This document shows, piece after piece, positions 45,131 to 56,699 of a DNA stretch of 64,000 nucleotides. The position numbers and the translations under genes were made by a program. The notes under the pieces were generated by a model, which was given only the letters and a program-made list of their open reading frames with translations, was not told the DNA's origin and made no database searches. Numbering within the stretch: position 1 is the stretch's first letter; the number at the start of each line of letters is the position of its first letter. The stretch is from Flaccisagitta enflata (taxonomy: Eukaryota; Chaetognatha; Sagittoidea; Aphragmophora): assembly GCA_965153355.1 (NCBI GenBank), contig OZ231126.1, positions 39,370,001 to 39,434,000 on the forward strand, given 5' to 3'.

Positions 45131-45235
45131 GCGACAAGCAGAATTAGAAGGAGAGTGGTTGCAGAAGAGGAAGTAACAGATGTTAGAAGAATATGAGGAA
45201 GAAGGAGGAGAACGCGAAAAGAAAGAAAAGATAAA

Positions 45236-45497
45236 ATCAAAAGCGTCTGATGGTCAGCGGAACCCGTTGCCTTCAACTCAATGATAGTGTATATTTTGAT
45301 AGTTGAAATTTGAAGATGGGATTTAAATTTTGAGGCTTGTATTTGAGCGTCCTGGCTTAAGTTTGAGCCTCCAGAGTGGGGTTTGACCCTTGAGATTTGA
45401 GCCTCAAGGCTAAAATTTGGACAGACAGAGAAGATGGATTAATTTTCCAACATATGAATGCATAGGTCATCGGTCGCTCTAGCCTAGGGCCGCTGTT
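45236..45497 (+). mobile_element. Type II element (subfamily b), degraded
   Basis: AAAAGCGTCTGATGGTCAGC and GGAACCCGTTGCC mark the outer end. A few TTGAGCCTCAAGGCTAAAAT core units follow, and the right arm is TATGAATGCATAGGTCATCG then AGGGCCGCTGTTGAG. The left inner arm is missing. Confidence 0.65.
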
Positions 45498-46135
45498 GAG
45501 AGGAGATAAAAAAAGAAATTGAAAAAGAAGGAAGACATTAGTGAATGAAGAAAAGGAAGAGAAGGAAGAGGAGGAGTACCCGCTTAAACAGAGGAAAAAG
45601 AGTGAGTTTTCGTTTTGACATCGACCCTGGATTTTGGTTGGGTTTACTTTTACATTTTCCGGGTACTTAATTTCTTCTCATCCAAATTTTTGTTTTAAGT
45701 TTAATTTACGCGTGTCATCCAAAAAGTGGAGGTGTATACGGCTGTCTGCTCAACAGATTAATAAAGAACACGTCTCAGAAAGGAAGAAAGAAAGAAAGTT
45801 AAAAAAAATTGATGATTATATTTATAGATAAACAATCTTAGCTGCTGAACAGGAGTAGTCCGACCTTAAAAACTGAAGCAATCTGAGTTTACAAAAAACA
45901 CCACTCTGAGCTAACAAGCAGAGGTGAAGCTAAGAAACATAAGCAATCCATTAGTCATCGATCATGAATCATTTTTTTCGATCCTCCTTAAAACTCAGCG
46001 AACCTCAAATACAACGTTATTCAAAAAGGTTCGCATCGTGCAAACGTGCATCCGCTTGGGTGCGTGAATTATGTGCCCATTTCGCCATTTCTTGAGTAAA
46101 AAGTCTTGCAATGCAACAAACGCGTAATCCGTTTT
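45498..46135. other. Unassigned sequence
   Basis: No gene or repeat family recognised. Confidence 0.35.
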
Positions 46136-46316
46136 TAGTCGCGGACACGCGACTTTGTAAGTCACTTTTCTGTCCATTCATCGGTCCATTGGTGGGTCCG
46201 TAACATTTGGTGATTTAGCGCGTTTTTTTGCCTCGCCGCTACTGCCAGAGTTCTTGACTGGCCCCTACACCATCACACTGCACCTGCCCACCTATTGTCG
46301 AGTATCTGGCCTTGTT
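46136..46316 (-). mobile_element. Type I element, subfamily A3
   Basis: Plus strand: hairpin AGTCGCGGACACGCGACT (46137-46154), core GTCCATTCATCGGTCC, the segment GCCGCTACTGCCAGAG, CACCTGCCCACCTATTGTCG as worn arm, and end GAGTATCTGGCCTTGTT. Confidence 0.78.
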
Positions 46317-46647
46317 TGTTGCAGAACCGCGGCTCCATAAGGTGCTTTCTCCGTAGGTCCGTCGCGTTGGTCCGTCACGTTCGAATTGATAAGTGTAACA
46401 CCCTTTCGCAACGATTTTGTCGCCGTGGACCATGCGTGTTCAAAATCCAACAAACATTTTGGTTGTTTCGTCAGTGACGGATCGTCACTCAACTCATTTC
46501 GCGCTATCCCGTCCGAGACAAAATATTTATGCCGCCACTGTTATGTTAGCCTGTAATCACCTAAAAATTTTAAAAGTCAACTTTCCAAGAAATTCTTTAC
46601 AGTTTTTGAATAAAAAGCTTTACTAACTTGGAAGTACTCGGCAGACA
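46317..46647. other. Possible type I scrap, then unassigned
   Basis: CCGCGGCTCCATAAGGTGCT and GGTCCGTCGCGTTGGTCCGT directly after the A3 copy resemble the hairpin-side half of another type I element. The rest is unrecognised. Confidence 0.35.
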
Positions 46648-46658
46648 AGAGAGAGAGA

Positions 46659-46726
<68 letters not shown>
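46648..46726. repeat. GA microsatellite
   Basis: A GA run with one GGGA interruption. Confidence 0.95.
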
Positions 46727-46729
<3 letters not shown>

Positions 46730-46742
46730 TGCTTGATTCAAC

Positions 46743-46852
46743 ATGCAAAAAAAAAAGCCTTGCATGGATGGTCCAACAGTCAGTTCAACGGACCGGCGAA
46801 CCAATGGACGGACAAAGTTTCTCAAAGAGATACGAGGATGCATCTAAAAGGT
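46743..46852 (+). mobile_element. Type I 3' portion, subfamily D
   Basis: TTCAACGGACCGGCGAACCA, GGACGGACAAAGTTTCTC and hairpin AGATACGAGGATGCATCT followed by AA. The 5' end is not recognisable (GCCTTGCATGGATGGTCC at most). Confidence 0.5.
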
Positions 46853-46998
46853 AGAGGATGTGACCATCAAAGTCAGTCATAAAACTCATTACCGTTGATA
46901 ATGACAGAAAGCAACTGTTTAATGCACAAACTGTAAATAATGCCATGAACACTAGTTGCATTTATGATTGGATACTATGGCACTCCATCTGTTCATAT

Positions 46999-47132
46999 TA
47001 AAAACAAAACAAACAGAAACAAACGAAAACAAACAAAATAAACAAAAACAAACAAAAACAAATAAAATAAGCAAAGACAAACAAAACAAACAAAACAAAA
47101 ACAAACAAAAACAAACAAACAAAAACAAAAAC
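46999..47132. repeat. AAACA pentanucleotide-type repeat
   Basis: AAACAAAC, AAAACAAAC and AAATAAA variants in tandem, giving asparagine/lysine/glutamine-rich frames. Confidence 0.92.
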
Positions 47133-47344
47133 AGTGGTTGTTTCCAGCTTGGCAGGGGAACTGAGTGTGTCCCAGCACTGCTTTTATTGACCGTCGTTCT
47201 GACTTATTTTCTTTTGGAGAGAGAAGACACAAAACAGGCCTACGCAATTAATTCGAAGGCCCATTGAAATTTCTTTCTGTCTGCTTGTTTCTCTGTCTCT
47301 GTGTCTATCCATGCTTCTCACTTCTTTTTTGATCATTCCTAAAT

Positions 47345-47457
47345 TCTGCCAAAGCACCTCTATAACTGGCTGTGTCCGTCTGTCTGTTGGTCTGTTTCTA
47401 AAGCATTCATGCGACGATCCACACGGCGCATCTTATTTGCCTACTTGCCCTTGTCAA
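47345..47457 (-). mobile_element. Type I element, subfamily C, worn hairpin
   Basis: GCCAAAGCACCTCTATAACT, CTGTGTCCGTCTGTCTGTTG, GCATTCATGCGACGATCCAC and the end CTACTTGCCCTTGTC follow the order of 30401-30512. Most of the hairpin's first strand is missing. Confidence 0.65.
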
Positions 47458-47462
47458 ACAGG

Positions 47463-47505
47463 ATGATGGTAATAATGACGACGACGATGATGATTATGAT
47501 TCAAT

Positions 47506-47539
<34 letters not shown>

Positions 47540-47540
47540 A

Positions 47541-47591
<51 letters not shown>

Positions 47592-47656
47592 ATGATGATG
47601 ATAATGATGATGACGATGATGATGATGACGATGATGATGTTAATGATGATGATGCC

Positions 47657-47724
<68 letters not shown>

Positions 47725-47730
47725 CGAAGA
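47463..47730. repeat. GAT microsatellite
   Basis: A long GAT run with AATGATGAT and GACGATGAT interruptions. Confidence 0.96.
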
Positions 47731-47774
47731 TAAAGATCATTGGAAAAAAATCGAAAAAAACGTTTTTCGATTTT

Positions 47775-48265
47775 TAGTCGCGTGCACGCGACTCTACACC
47801 TTACCGTGTCGGTCGGTCGGTCGGTCGGTCGGTCGGTAGGTCCGTCCGTCCGTCCGTCACATTGTTAAAATTATGACTTTTTAGGGTCTTTAAAGGTAAT
47901 CTAAGGTACTCTTGGGTATTTCAGGGTACTTTAGGGTACTTTAGGGTACTTTAGTGTACTTCAGGGTACTTAAGTTATTCTAGGTACTTAGGGTACTTTA
48001 GGGTACTTTCAGATATTTTTAGATATTTTTGACTAATTCAGGGTATTTTTGGGTATTTTTGGGTATTTTTCGGTATTTTTGGGTATTTTTGGGTACTTCT
48101 GGGTATTTTTGGGTATTTTTTGGTATTGTATGTATCAGTATTGTACCAATATCGATATCGTATCAATATTGTATCGACATATTGACATATCGCACAGCCT
48201 TGGGGGAGGAAATCTTTCGTTTGTCATATCCTGACGCACGCGACTGTTGCCCTCTTGGGCTTGTT
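47775..48265 (-). mobile_element. Type I element, subfamily E, expanded core
   Basis: Perfect hairpin AGTCGCGTGCACGCGACT (47776-47793), a GGTCGGTCGGTCGG then CCGTCCGTCCG core, TTTAGGGTAC units (47890-48010), then GGGTATTTTT units (48030-48125), and the end GCACGCGACTGTTGCCCTCT, TGGGCTTGTT. At 491 bp it is more than twice the length of the short E copies, and the difference lies in the core. Confidence 0.82.
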
Positions 48266-48590
48266 TAGTTCCGCTGAGGAATTAAGATTTTTCTTTTTCA
48301 CTTGAGCTAATTTGGGAAAGTTTGTACACGGCAAAGCTGGCTCAAGGCAGGGGTTATTTTAATACAGGGTGCAAGAGGGAATTATTTTACACCTTCTGAA
48401 ACAAAGCAGAGCGCAAATGCAAATAGATTTTGAATCAAAACTTGTAAAATATACATAGCTTGAGAGATTTTTAAGCAATTTGTATAAAAATTAGTGATTT
48501 GAGCATGCTTACAGTTCTAAGAGACATACCAACTAACCAACTAATAAGTTAGTAAGGACCAATATAGGATAACTTTCGTAAGCATTACTC
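48266..48590. other. Unassigned, with a dispersed repeat
   Basis: 48300-48412 is a diverged copy of 43598-43722 (CTCAAGGCAGGGGTTATTTT, ACACCTTCTGAAACAAAGCA). Nothing else recognised. Confidence 0.5.
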
Positions 48591-48634
48591 TCTCTCTTCT
48601 CTCTCTCTTTCTTTGTCTTTCTCTTTCTTTTTTT

Positions 48635-48670
<36 letters not shown>
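48590..48670. repeat. CT microsatellite
   Basis: CT run with several TTTCT interruptions, ending at a type I element. Confidence 0.93.
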
Positions 48671-48674
<4 letters not shown>

Positions 48675-48905
48675 CAGTTGCAGACACACATCATACAACT
48701 CTATAAGAGTTTTTGTCTATCCATTCATTCGTGGGTTCTTTGGTCTGTCAGTCCGTCTGTGCAGATCAAGTCGAAAAGTGGAAAAACGAGTGTTTTAAGT
48801 ACTTTTTTATGAATGTTTGTGTTGGGTGGGTGTTGGGGTGTGGATAGGCGTCAAATCCCCCTTCCTACCCATTTGCAACGATATTGTGACCCGTTGTCAC
48901 TTGTT
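48675..48905 (-). mobile_element. Type I element, subfamily B
   Basis: CAGTTGCAGACACACATCAT hairpin remnant with an inserted ATCATAC, then TCTATAAGAGTTTTTGTCTA, GGAAAAACGAGTGTTTTAAG, and the end CCATTTGCAACGATATTGTG to TGTCACTTGTT. Confidence 0.72.
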
Positions 48906-49116
48906 TTCTTTTTCTTTCTCACTCCAACTCCAACAAAATACCCTATAGGGGTTGTCGCATTGGGCGTAATATCGAGGTTTTATCTAGATATTTCCTATAT
49001 AATATCTCGATAATTCTCCCAACGCGAAAACCCCTTTAGTCATACAGCAAGGTCGAGAAAAAAATTTTTTTTTCAGTCACTTTTTTATCAATTTTTTTCA
49101 TCTAAAAGTCCAGTAT

Positions 49117-49333
49117 GAACAGACTGGGCCGTAGGACCCTTATGAAGGCAGATCGGCTACCAACAGCAGGGACTGGCTTCATTCATCATAACAACAAGAT
49201 TTGCCAAGTTTCATGACCATATGATCAATTTTACTCATGGCCGCCACCCCCCCTAAAATCCCAGCATGAGGGTTGTTGTGGTAAAAATTCCAACTTTGGG
49301 TCACTTTGGCCTCAAAATTAGGCCCCTTTGAAT
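49117..49333. repeat. Dispersed repeat, copy 1
   Basis: CTACCAACAGCAGGGACTGG, CATGGCCGCCACCCCCCCTA and GGGTCACTTTGGCCTC occur again inverted at 57898-58113 with few differences. It directly abuts the left arm of the large inverted duplication. Confidence 0.85.
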
Positions 49334-50690
49334 TTTAATTTTGACCTAAAATCCATGAGATTATAAAACTAGAGCTCAAGAGCTAACTAGTGGTGCAATC
49401 CGCATGTTGGGCAGCGGCCCCGAAGGGGACGAAGTCCTGTAGAACACAGGGGAACTTTCGTTCGTCCGTCCGTCCGTCCGTTCGTTCGTCTGTTCGTTAG
49501 TCCCCCCCCCCTTCATCAGACCCCTCAGGCCTCAAATCTGGCCTCTCAGGCCTCAAATCCAGCCTCTCAGGTCTCAAATCCAGCCTCTCAGGTCTCAACT
49601 CTGGCCTCTTGGGCCTCAAATCTGGTCTCTCAGGCCTCAAATCTGGCCTCTCAGGCCTCAAATCTGGCTTCTCAGGCCTCAAATACAAATTCTCAGGCCT
49701 CAAACCTGGCCTCTCATGCCTCAAATTAGGCCTCTCAGGCCTCAAATCAGCCATCTAAACCTCAATTTATTGCTCCCAGGTTTCAAATCAGTCCTCTGGC
49801 CTTTCAAGCCTTAATCCAGCACTCTCAAGCCTCAAGTCAGCCCTCTCAAGCTTCCAATCGGCATTCTTAGGCCTTATATCAGCCTTCTTAGACTTCTTAG
49901 GCTCTTGAATGCCTTCAGTCAGCCCTCTATAGCATCTCATCCACTTCTTCAGGTAGGACGAACGAAAGTCCCCCTGTGTTCTACAGGACTTCGTCCCCTT
50001 CGGGGCCGCTGCCCTGCTTCCCCTCACTCCAATTCACAATCACTCAAAGCAGGGCAACGGGTATCGCTGACCACATATTGCCCTTGGGCGACCTGTTTTT
50101 ATCTTAATTTGTTGAGATTTGAGAGCATTTCAAAGATGAAAGGGTATGAGGGTCAAATTGCATCCTACTTTCAGTGGCAATTTTGACATTTTTCACAGAT
50201 TTGAATATATTTTGGCTTTGAATGGACCAATCTGCATGAAATTGGTGATCAAAATAAAGAGTTTTTGCTGCTCTAGCTGATGGTAAAAAAATTTTGATCG
50301 ATTTTGCCCTCAATTTTTTTTATTGACTGTAGAAGCAGGTGTAAAAAAGTCAATTTTCTTGAAAATTGAGCAATTTTTGACAAAAAATAAGACTGCTTCC
50401 ACTTTTAAAAAAGACTTAAAATCCATGAGCAAAATAAAGAGCTGCTCAAGAGCTAACTAGTGGTGCAATCGGCATGTCAAAATGTTTTTGCATTTAGATT
50501 TTACAGAGCTTCAAAGATCAAAGGGTATGTCAATAAGACCATTTATGGTCACTTTGGCCGTTGTGGCCTCAATATGGGGTTACTTTGCTGTAGAATTCCA
50601 TAAAAAAATCTGTGAGATTATAAAACTAGAGCTCAAGAGCTAATCAGTGGTGCAATCCGCATATTTTTATCTTAGTTTGTTAAGATTTTA
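49334..50690. repeat. Left arm of a large inverted duplication
   Basis: Apart from the type II element at 49409-50095, this sequence matches the reverse complement of 54711 down to about 52440, apart from the type I element there. Diagnostic phrases include GAGCTCAAGAGCTAACTAGT and TGGTGCAATCCGCATG. The phrase recurs three times within the arm (49377, 50445, 50630), so the arm itself is built of internal repeats of several hundred bases. Confidence 0.85.
49409..50095 (-). mobile_element. Type II element (subfamily a), complete, empty site known
   Basis: Left arm GGGCAGCGGCCCCGAAGGGG with CCTGTAGAACACAGGGGAAC, GGCCTCTCAGGCCTCAAATC core, inverse right arm ending GGGGCCGCTGCCC, and outer end TTGCCCTTGGGCGACCTG. 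The flanks CCGCATGTT and TTTTTATC are joined as CCGCATGTTTTTATC in the inverted copy at 54622-54636. The insertion is therefore within a T run and the boundaries are fixed to within a few Ts. Its closest relative is 12189-12811. Confidence 0.92.
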
Positions 50691-50699
50691 TAGCATTTC

Positions 50700-52430
50700 A
50701 AAGATGAAAGGGTAGGAAGGTCAAATTGCAGCTTAAATTTCAAAGGCGATTATGACACTTTTCACTAATGTCAATTGTGCCCGCTCGCTCCCTTTCTTAC
50801 TAACCGGAGTAGTAGTGACGACGCAGTTAACGGTCTGAAATAATTTATTAGCAATCATAAGTAATCATTAACAACTTAAGCAATGAGCAGTAATAATTGG
50901 CAATCTGCATTAGTACACCAATTTACATCTTTACAAAGCTTAGTACCTGAAACTTCAACTCATTTCGGCATTCAGGGAACCAGAGGGTAAGTAATGCTAA
51001 TCAATTCATCATTAATCTGCAAAGGATGGAAAAAGAGTAACATTAGTAGGCTTACTTACTCCTAATCGCGAATAAACAATGAGAGCGAAGGAATAAAGAT
51101 GAGCGAATGGACTAAACAGCAGGTAAACGCTCTTATAAAGAAATTCTCTCGGCATGTATCATCAATTCCAGCTCCGTTTCCGTTCGATTCGAAGCGGTGA
51201 ACTACTAATAGAGGGCATTGCTAAAAGGGTAAGTTTTAGAGGCAAAGTAAGGTCATAAAACAAATGAACAGTGCTTGCTCACGCGAGCCCGCACATCAAT
51301 ATTTCTTGGCAAAAAAAGGTAAAAAGATGCGAATTGCGCGAATGGTTAGCTCTTGAGCTCTAGTTTTATATTCTCATGGATTTTGGGTCAAATTTCAGAA
51401 GCAAAGTGGCCAAATTTTGAGCCCAAAATGACAAAAATTACCAAAACTTTCATTTTATCATACCCACTGTTCTTCAAAGCTCTAATAAATCTATATGCTT
51501 CAACATATTGAGATGCCGATTGCACCACTGGTTAGCTCTTGAGCTGTAGTTTGATTTGCTCATGAATTTCTTGTCTTCTTCTAGCTCGGAAGCACCAAAA
51601 TTTTGTGACAAAAGTAACCAAATGGGCAAAACAATAGTCTTTTTAGCACCTGCTTCTACAGTCTCCAAAACATTTTGAGGGTCATATTGATCAAAAATTT
51701 TACCAGAATCAGTTAGAGCATCAAAAAATCTTCAATTTGGTCACCAATTTTATCCATAATTGTCCATTCAAAGCCGAGATATATCAAAAAATGTAAAAAT
51801 TGTCAAATTTGACCAGTAAAATAACACCTGTGCCACAATTATTGTCAAAAGATCAAACAACTGTCAAATCCAAACGAAGCTTATTGACTAAATGCAATTT
51901 TTTTCACCAGTTAGAGCTTTAAAAACCCTTCATTTTGCTTATGAATTTTGCTTAAATTGCTTCATGCAGAATCGAAAAAGATTAAAAACAATACAAACAT
52001 TCCCCACGGAAATCACTGCAAAATTACCAAGAAAACCTCATCAACTTCAAATGTTTACCAAATCTATATAATGATAGATAATCAGATGCGGATTTCACGA
52101 CTAAAAAGCTTATGAAAAGTTATTTATTTTGCTCATGGATTTTGATTGAATTTTTAAAAATGAAGGTTTTCAAAATTCAAGACAAAGTTATGAAAAAATT
52201 GAGACTTAAATGTTGTTAGTTAGTGGTCACCTTGTGTTAAAGATATAAATAAGCAACCAAAATCGGCCAATTATAAAAATTTATTCAAAATACATCAGAA
52301 GAAACATTACTAATATCCAACTCTAGGGATTCATATTGTTTCTCAACACCAGTGATGATGTATCTACAGTTGTAATACTTCCTTGACAATAATTGTGGCA
52401 CAGGTGTTAACCCTCATACCCTTCCATCTT
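50700..52430. repeat. Central region of the inverted duplication
   Basis: Further copies of the GGTTAGCTCTTGAGCTCTAG phrase, now in inverted sense, occur at about 51345, 51530 and 52487. A non-matching block of about 550 bases (50765-51330) has no similarity I can see to its surroundings and may be an insertion. No coding region recognised. Confidence 0.55.
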
Positions 52431-52731
52431 TGAAATGCACTCAAACTTAAACGAAAAATGATAGCAACATGCGGATTGTACCACTGGTTAGCTCTTGAGC
52501 TCTAGTTTTATAATCTCACAGATTTTTCTATCAATTTCTGCGGCAAAGTGAACCCAAATTGAGGCCAAAACGGCCAAAACGGCCAAAGTGACCATGAATG
52601 GTCATTTTGACATACTCCTTGATCTTTGAAGTTCTGTAAAATCTAAATGCAAAAACATATTGACATGCCGATTGCACCACTAGTTAGCTCTTGAGCAGCT
52701 CTTTATTTTGCTCATGGATTTTAAGTCTTTT

Positions 52732-54317
52732 TAGTCGCGTGCACGCGACTCTATAACCCGCTCTGTCGGTCCGTCGGTCGGTCGGTCGGTCCGTCCGTCC
52801 GTCCGTAACACTTTGCTTTTTTTTGTCGTTTTACGTCATTTTAGGGTATTTTACATCATTTTAAGTCATTTTAAGTCATTCTAAGTCATTTCCAGTCATT
52901 TTCAGTTAATTTTAGTCACTTAAGTCATTTTGTCATTTTTTGTCATTTTTGTCATTTTATATTATTATAAGTCATTTTAAGTCATTCTTAGTCATTCTAA
53001 GTTATTTTAAGTCATTCTAAGTCATTACAAGTCATTCTAAGTCATTACAAGTCATTCTAAGTCATTCTAAGTCACTCTAAGTTATTTTTTGGCTTTTGTA
53101 GTTTTTAGTAACACTTTGCTTTTTTGCGTCGTTTTTGGTCAATTTTGGTCGTCAGGAGTCATTTTGAGTCATTTTTTTGTTGTTTTTGGTCATTTTTGGT
53201 TGCGTTTAGTTATTTTTGGTTGCTTTTAGTCATTTTTGGTCATTTTGATCATTCATGTCACTTTGTACATTTAAACCATGTGTCATTTTTGGGCATTAAA
53301 AATAGTTTTAAGTCATTTTAAGTCATTTTGGAACATTTCAGGTCATTTTTGGTCATTTAACATGGTTTTTTGGTTTTTGTTTTTTTTTTTTGGTTTTTGG
53401 TTTTTTTGTTTTTTTGTTTTTTTTTGTTTTTTGTTTTTTGTTTTTGGGTTTTTGGTTTTTTTGTTATTTTATATTTTTTTTTAATTTTTTTGTTTTTTTA
53501 TTTTTTGGTCATTTATGTTTTTTGGTATGTTATGGTCATTTATGTTTTTTGGTATGTTTTTGTCATATATGTCATGTCAAGTCTGCTGGTTTCAAGTTGG
53601 CTGATTAAGGTCTCCTGGTTTAAGTCTGCTGGTCATGTCTGCTGGTTTAAGTCTGCTGGTTTACGTTGGCTGGTTTAAGTCTGCTGGTTTAAGTTGGCTG
53701 GTTTAAGTTGGCTGGTTTAAGTCTGCTGGTTTAAGTCTGCTGGTTTAAGTCTGCTGGTTTAAGTCTGCTGGTTTAAGTCTGCTGGTTTAAGTCTGCTGGT
53801 TTAAGTCTGCTGGTTTAGGTCTGCTGGTCTAAGTCTTCTGGTTTAAGTCTGCTGGTTTGAGTCTGCTGGTTTGAGTCTGCTGGTTTGAGTCTGCTGGTTT
53901 GAGTCTGCTGGCTTGAGTCTGCTGGTTTGAGTCTGCTGGTTGAAGTATGCTGGTTTAAGTATGCTGGTTTAAATATGCTGGTTTGGGTCTGGTTTGAGTC
54001 TGGTTTGAGTCTGGTTTGAGTCTGGTTCATGTCTGGTTTGAGTCTGGTTTAAGTCTGGTTTATGTCTGGTTTATGTCTGGTTTATGTCTGGTTTATGTCT
54101 GGTTTATGTCTGGTTTTGGTCTGGTTTACATCTGGTTTTGGTCTGGTTTAATTCTGGTTTGAGTCTGGTTTGAGTCTGGTTTTAGTCCGGTTTGAGTCCG
54201 GTTTGAGTCTGGTTTGGGTCTGGTTTAAGTCTGATTTTCGATAAAAAGATAGAATAAGGAGTCAGGTCAGTTCAGTTATTTTTGTCCTGCACGCGACTTA
54301 TAAGTGTTGGCCTTGTT
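52732..54317 (-). mobile_element. Type I element, subfamily E, giant core, empty site known
   Basis: Plus strand: perfect hairpin AGTCGCGTGCACGCGACT (52733-52750), GGTCGGTCGGTCGG and CCGTCCGTCCG, then about 1.5 kb of tandem arrays, then CCTGCACGCGACTTATAAGT and GTTGGCCTTGTT. The flanks AAGTCTTTTT and TTTAAAAGT are joined as AAGTCTTTTTTAAAAGT, inverted, at about 50401-50417, so the whole 1.6 kb is one insertion. Frames within it are translations of the arrays. Confidence 0.9.
52810..54245 (-). repeat. Serial tandem arrays inside the type I core
   Basis: In order: AAGTCATTCT/AAGTCATTTT units (about 52840-53090), GGTCATTTTTGGTTGCTTTT units (53100-53360), a T/G-rich GGTTTTTTTGTTTTT stretch (53360-53570), TCTGCTGGTTTAAG 14-bp units (53580-53985), and TCTGGTTTGAG 11-bp units (53985-54235). 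Each array appears to be a modified shortening or lengthening of its neighbour. Confidence 0.9.
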
Positions 54318-54711
54318 TAAAAGTAGAAGCGACTAATTTTTTGTCTAAAATTGCTCAATTTTCAAGAAAATTGACTTTTTTACAACTGCTTCTACAGTCA
54401 ACAAAAAAAATTGAGGGCAAAATCGATCAAAAATTTTTTTACCATCAGCTAGAGCAGCAAAAACTCTTCAATTTGATCACCAATTTCATGCAGATTGGTC
54501 CATCCAAAGCCAAAATATGCTCAACTCTGTGAAAGATGTCAAAATTGCCACTGAAAATGGGATGCAATTTGACCCTCATACCCTTTCATCTTTGAAATGC
54601 TCTCAAATCTCAACAAATTAAGATAAAAACATGCGGATTGCACCACTAGTTGGCTCTTGAGCTCTAGTTTTATAATCTCATGGATTTTAGGTCAAAATTA
54701 AAATTCAAAGG

Positions 54712-55387
54712 TAGGCAAGCAAAGTATCTGTTTTGACGTCAGAAAACGGAGACGAAAGGAACAAAAAGATAAATATCAATTCCAAGGCCTTCAATCAGAG
54801 CTTTAAAAATCGCCGAATATAAAGATAATATTAAAAACAAAATATTCGTTAAAAAGTGTAGGTCCCGTGCTTTCCACGCGTCTTGTTTGTAGATATTTTT
54901 GACAGCGACAACAGTGTAAGTTTGTTGCTTCTTTACGTTTTTTACTTATGCGCCTTAATGAGAGATACTGTATTTTTCTACTTTGGCCCATCGCTGGCCC
55001 CCTATTTTTTCTTTCCGAGGCTGTTTTTATTTTTTTTCGGTTCCGCGTCCTTCGCGGTCCCGGAGCGTTTTTGTTTGACCATGTTTGTCTCTATCAGTGG
55101 GTTTTTCGCTTCTTTTCTACGACTCAATTTTTGTTTTCAACCGACAGAACCAAGTCACGCATTTCGTTTTCACTCAGTCAAACGAATTACTTTTGGTCGA
55201 GTGATGGAAATGTTTTACTTTCAATACACACTTAAAATGGCTATAATTAATTGTAAAAAGAAAAGAGAGACAAAATTGTTCAAATTTCCACGCTCTTTCC
55301 AATGGTTTGGATAATTTTCTTGGGAAAAATCGTCTTGTCGAACGCACAAATTTGTGAATGTGCTTCATTCAAAACATTTGCACAAGG
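54712..55387. other. Unassigned sequence
   Basis: A 143-codon plus-strand frame (54883-55314) is not repeat-derived and is rich in phenylalanine. I recognise no domain, and a 95-codon overlapping frame looks equally plausible. I do not call a gene. Confidence 0.35.
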
Positions 55388-55433
55388 CGAGAGAGAGAGA
55401 TAGATAGATAGAGAGAAAGAGAGAGAGAGAGAA

Positions 55434-55507
<74 letters not shown>
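55388..55507. repeat. GA microsatellite with GATA and GAAA interruptions
   Basis: GA run beginning with GATAGATAGATA and GAAAGAGAGAG units. Confidence 0.95.
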
Positions 55508-56000
<493 letters not shown>

Positions 56001-56145
56001 AGCATAGCAAGACGGAGAGACATGAGTGCATAGCATTTTATGGGTTGAATTGAGTAGCAATGGGATCCGCTCCAACAGGTGATTAGTATCGTCGCGTAAC
56101 CCTTAGCTTTTGCCTCTTCCGACAGCTATCTCCACTCTCAATTTT

Positions 56146-56266
56146 TAGTTGCGTGCATGCGACTCTACTCCTAGCTTTGTCGTGTCAGTCGGTCCATCCG
56201 TCGGTCCATCCATCGGTCCGTCTGTCTGTCCATCCGTCCGCCCGTCCGTCACACTTTACTGCGGAT
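56146..56266 (-). mobile_element. Type I element, hairpin half (A1)
   Basis: Hairpin AGTTGCGTGCATGCGACT (56147-56164), GTCAGTCGGTCCATCCGTCG core and CCGTCCGTCACACTTTACT. The arm side is absent. Confidence 0.65.
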
Positions 56267-56502
56267 ATGCTGTCTGACCTCCCCCTTTGTCGTCCCAACA
56301 ATCGGCTGGCGTTGGTGAAGAGCGTGAAGAGCCTCAAAGAAAAGAAAAAGACATTGATGAAGGCAATATCTGATCCAAATTGGTTGAGAACTAAACCGTA
56401 TTCAAGTTTTTCTACGCCGAATTAGTTTTCCCTGTATCATCAGGAACTTGGAGGTCTTAAAAAATTGTTGGTTCGTCTGTCACTTGCAAATGAGCGGTTT
56501 TT

Positions 56503-56699
56503 AGTCACGTGCTACGCGACTCTACAGCCCGCTTTGTCTATTTGTCAGTCCATCCGTCTGTCCGTCAGTCCATCCGTCACGCTTTACTTTTTTTTTGCGG
56601 TCTTTGGCCTCACTGCTCCTGCCCAAATGATCAAGTTAACTTAAATACTACCCCTGCCCACCCGCACGCGAGTGTGGTAGCTGTGTATCCGGTGTTGTT
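56503..56699 (-). mobile_element. Type I element, subfamily A1
   Basis: Hairpin AGTCACGTGCTACGCGACT (56504-56522), GTCAGTCCATCCGTCTGTCC core, GCCTCACTGCTCCTGCCCAA, the arm GCACGCGAGT and the end GTGTATCCGGTGTTGTT. The final GGCC is changed. Confidence 0.78.

Larger units (their letters stand above)
52440..54711. repeat. Right arm of the large inverted duplication
   Basis: This is the reverse complement of 49334-50690 with a type I element at 52732-54317. Matching phrases include TTTTCAAGAAAATTGACTTT, CAAAAATTTTTTTACCATCA and CATGCGGATTGCACCACTAG. Confidence 0.85.

Noticed and set aside
54883-55314. 143-codon plus-strand frame as a gene
   Set aside because: It is not repeat-derived, but it has no recognisable domain, is phenylalanine-rich, and overlaps another frame of similar quality. 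Chance is the simpler explanation.
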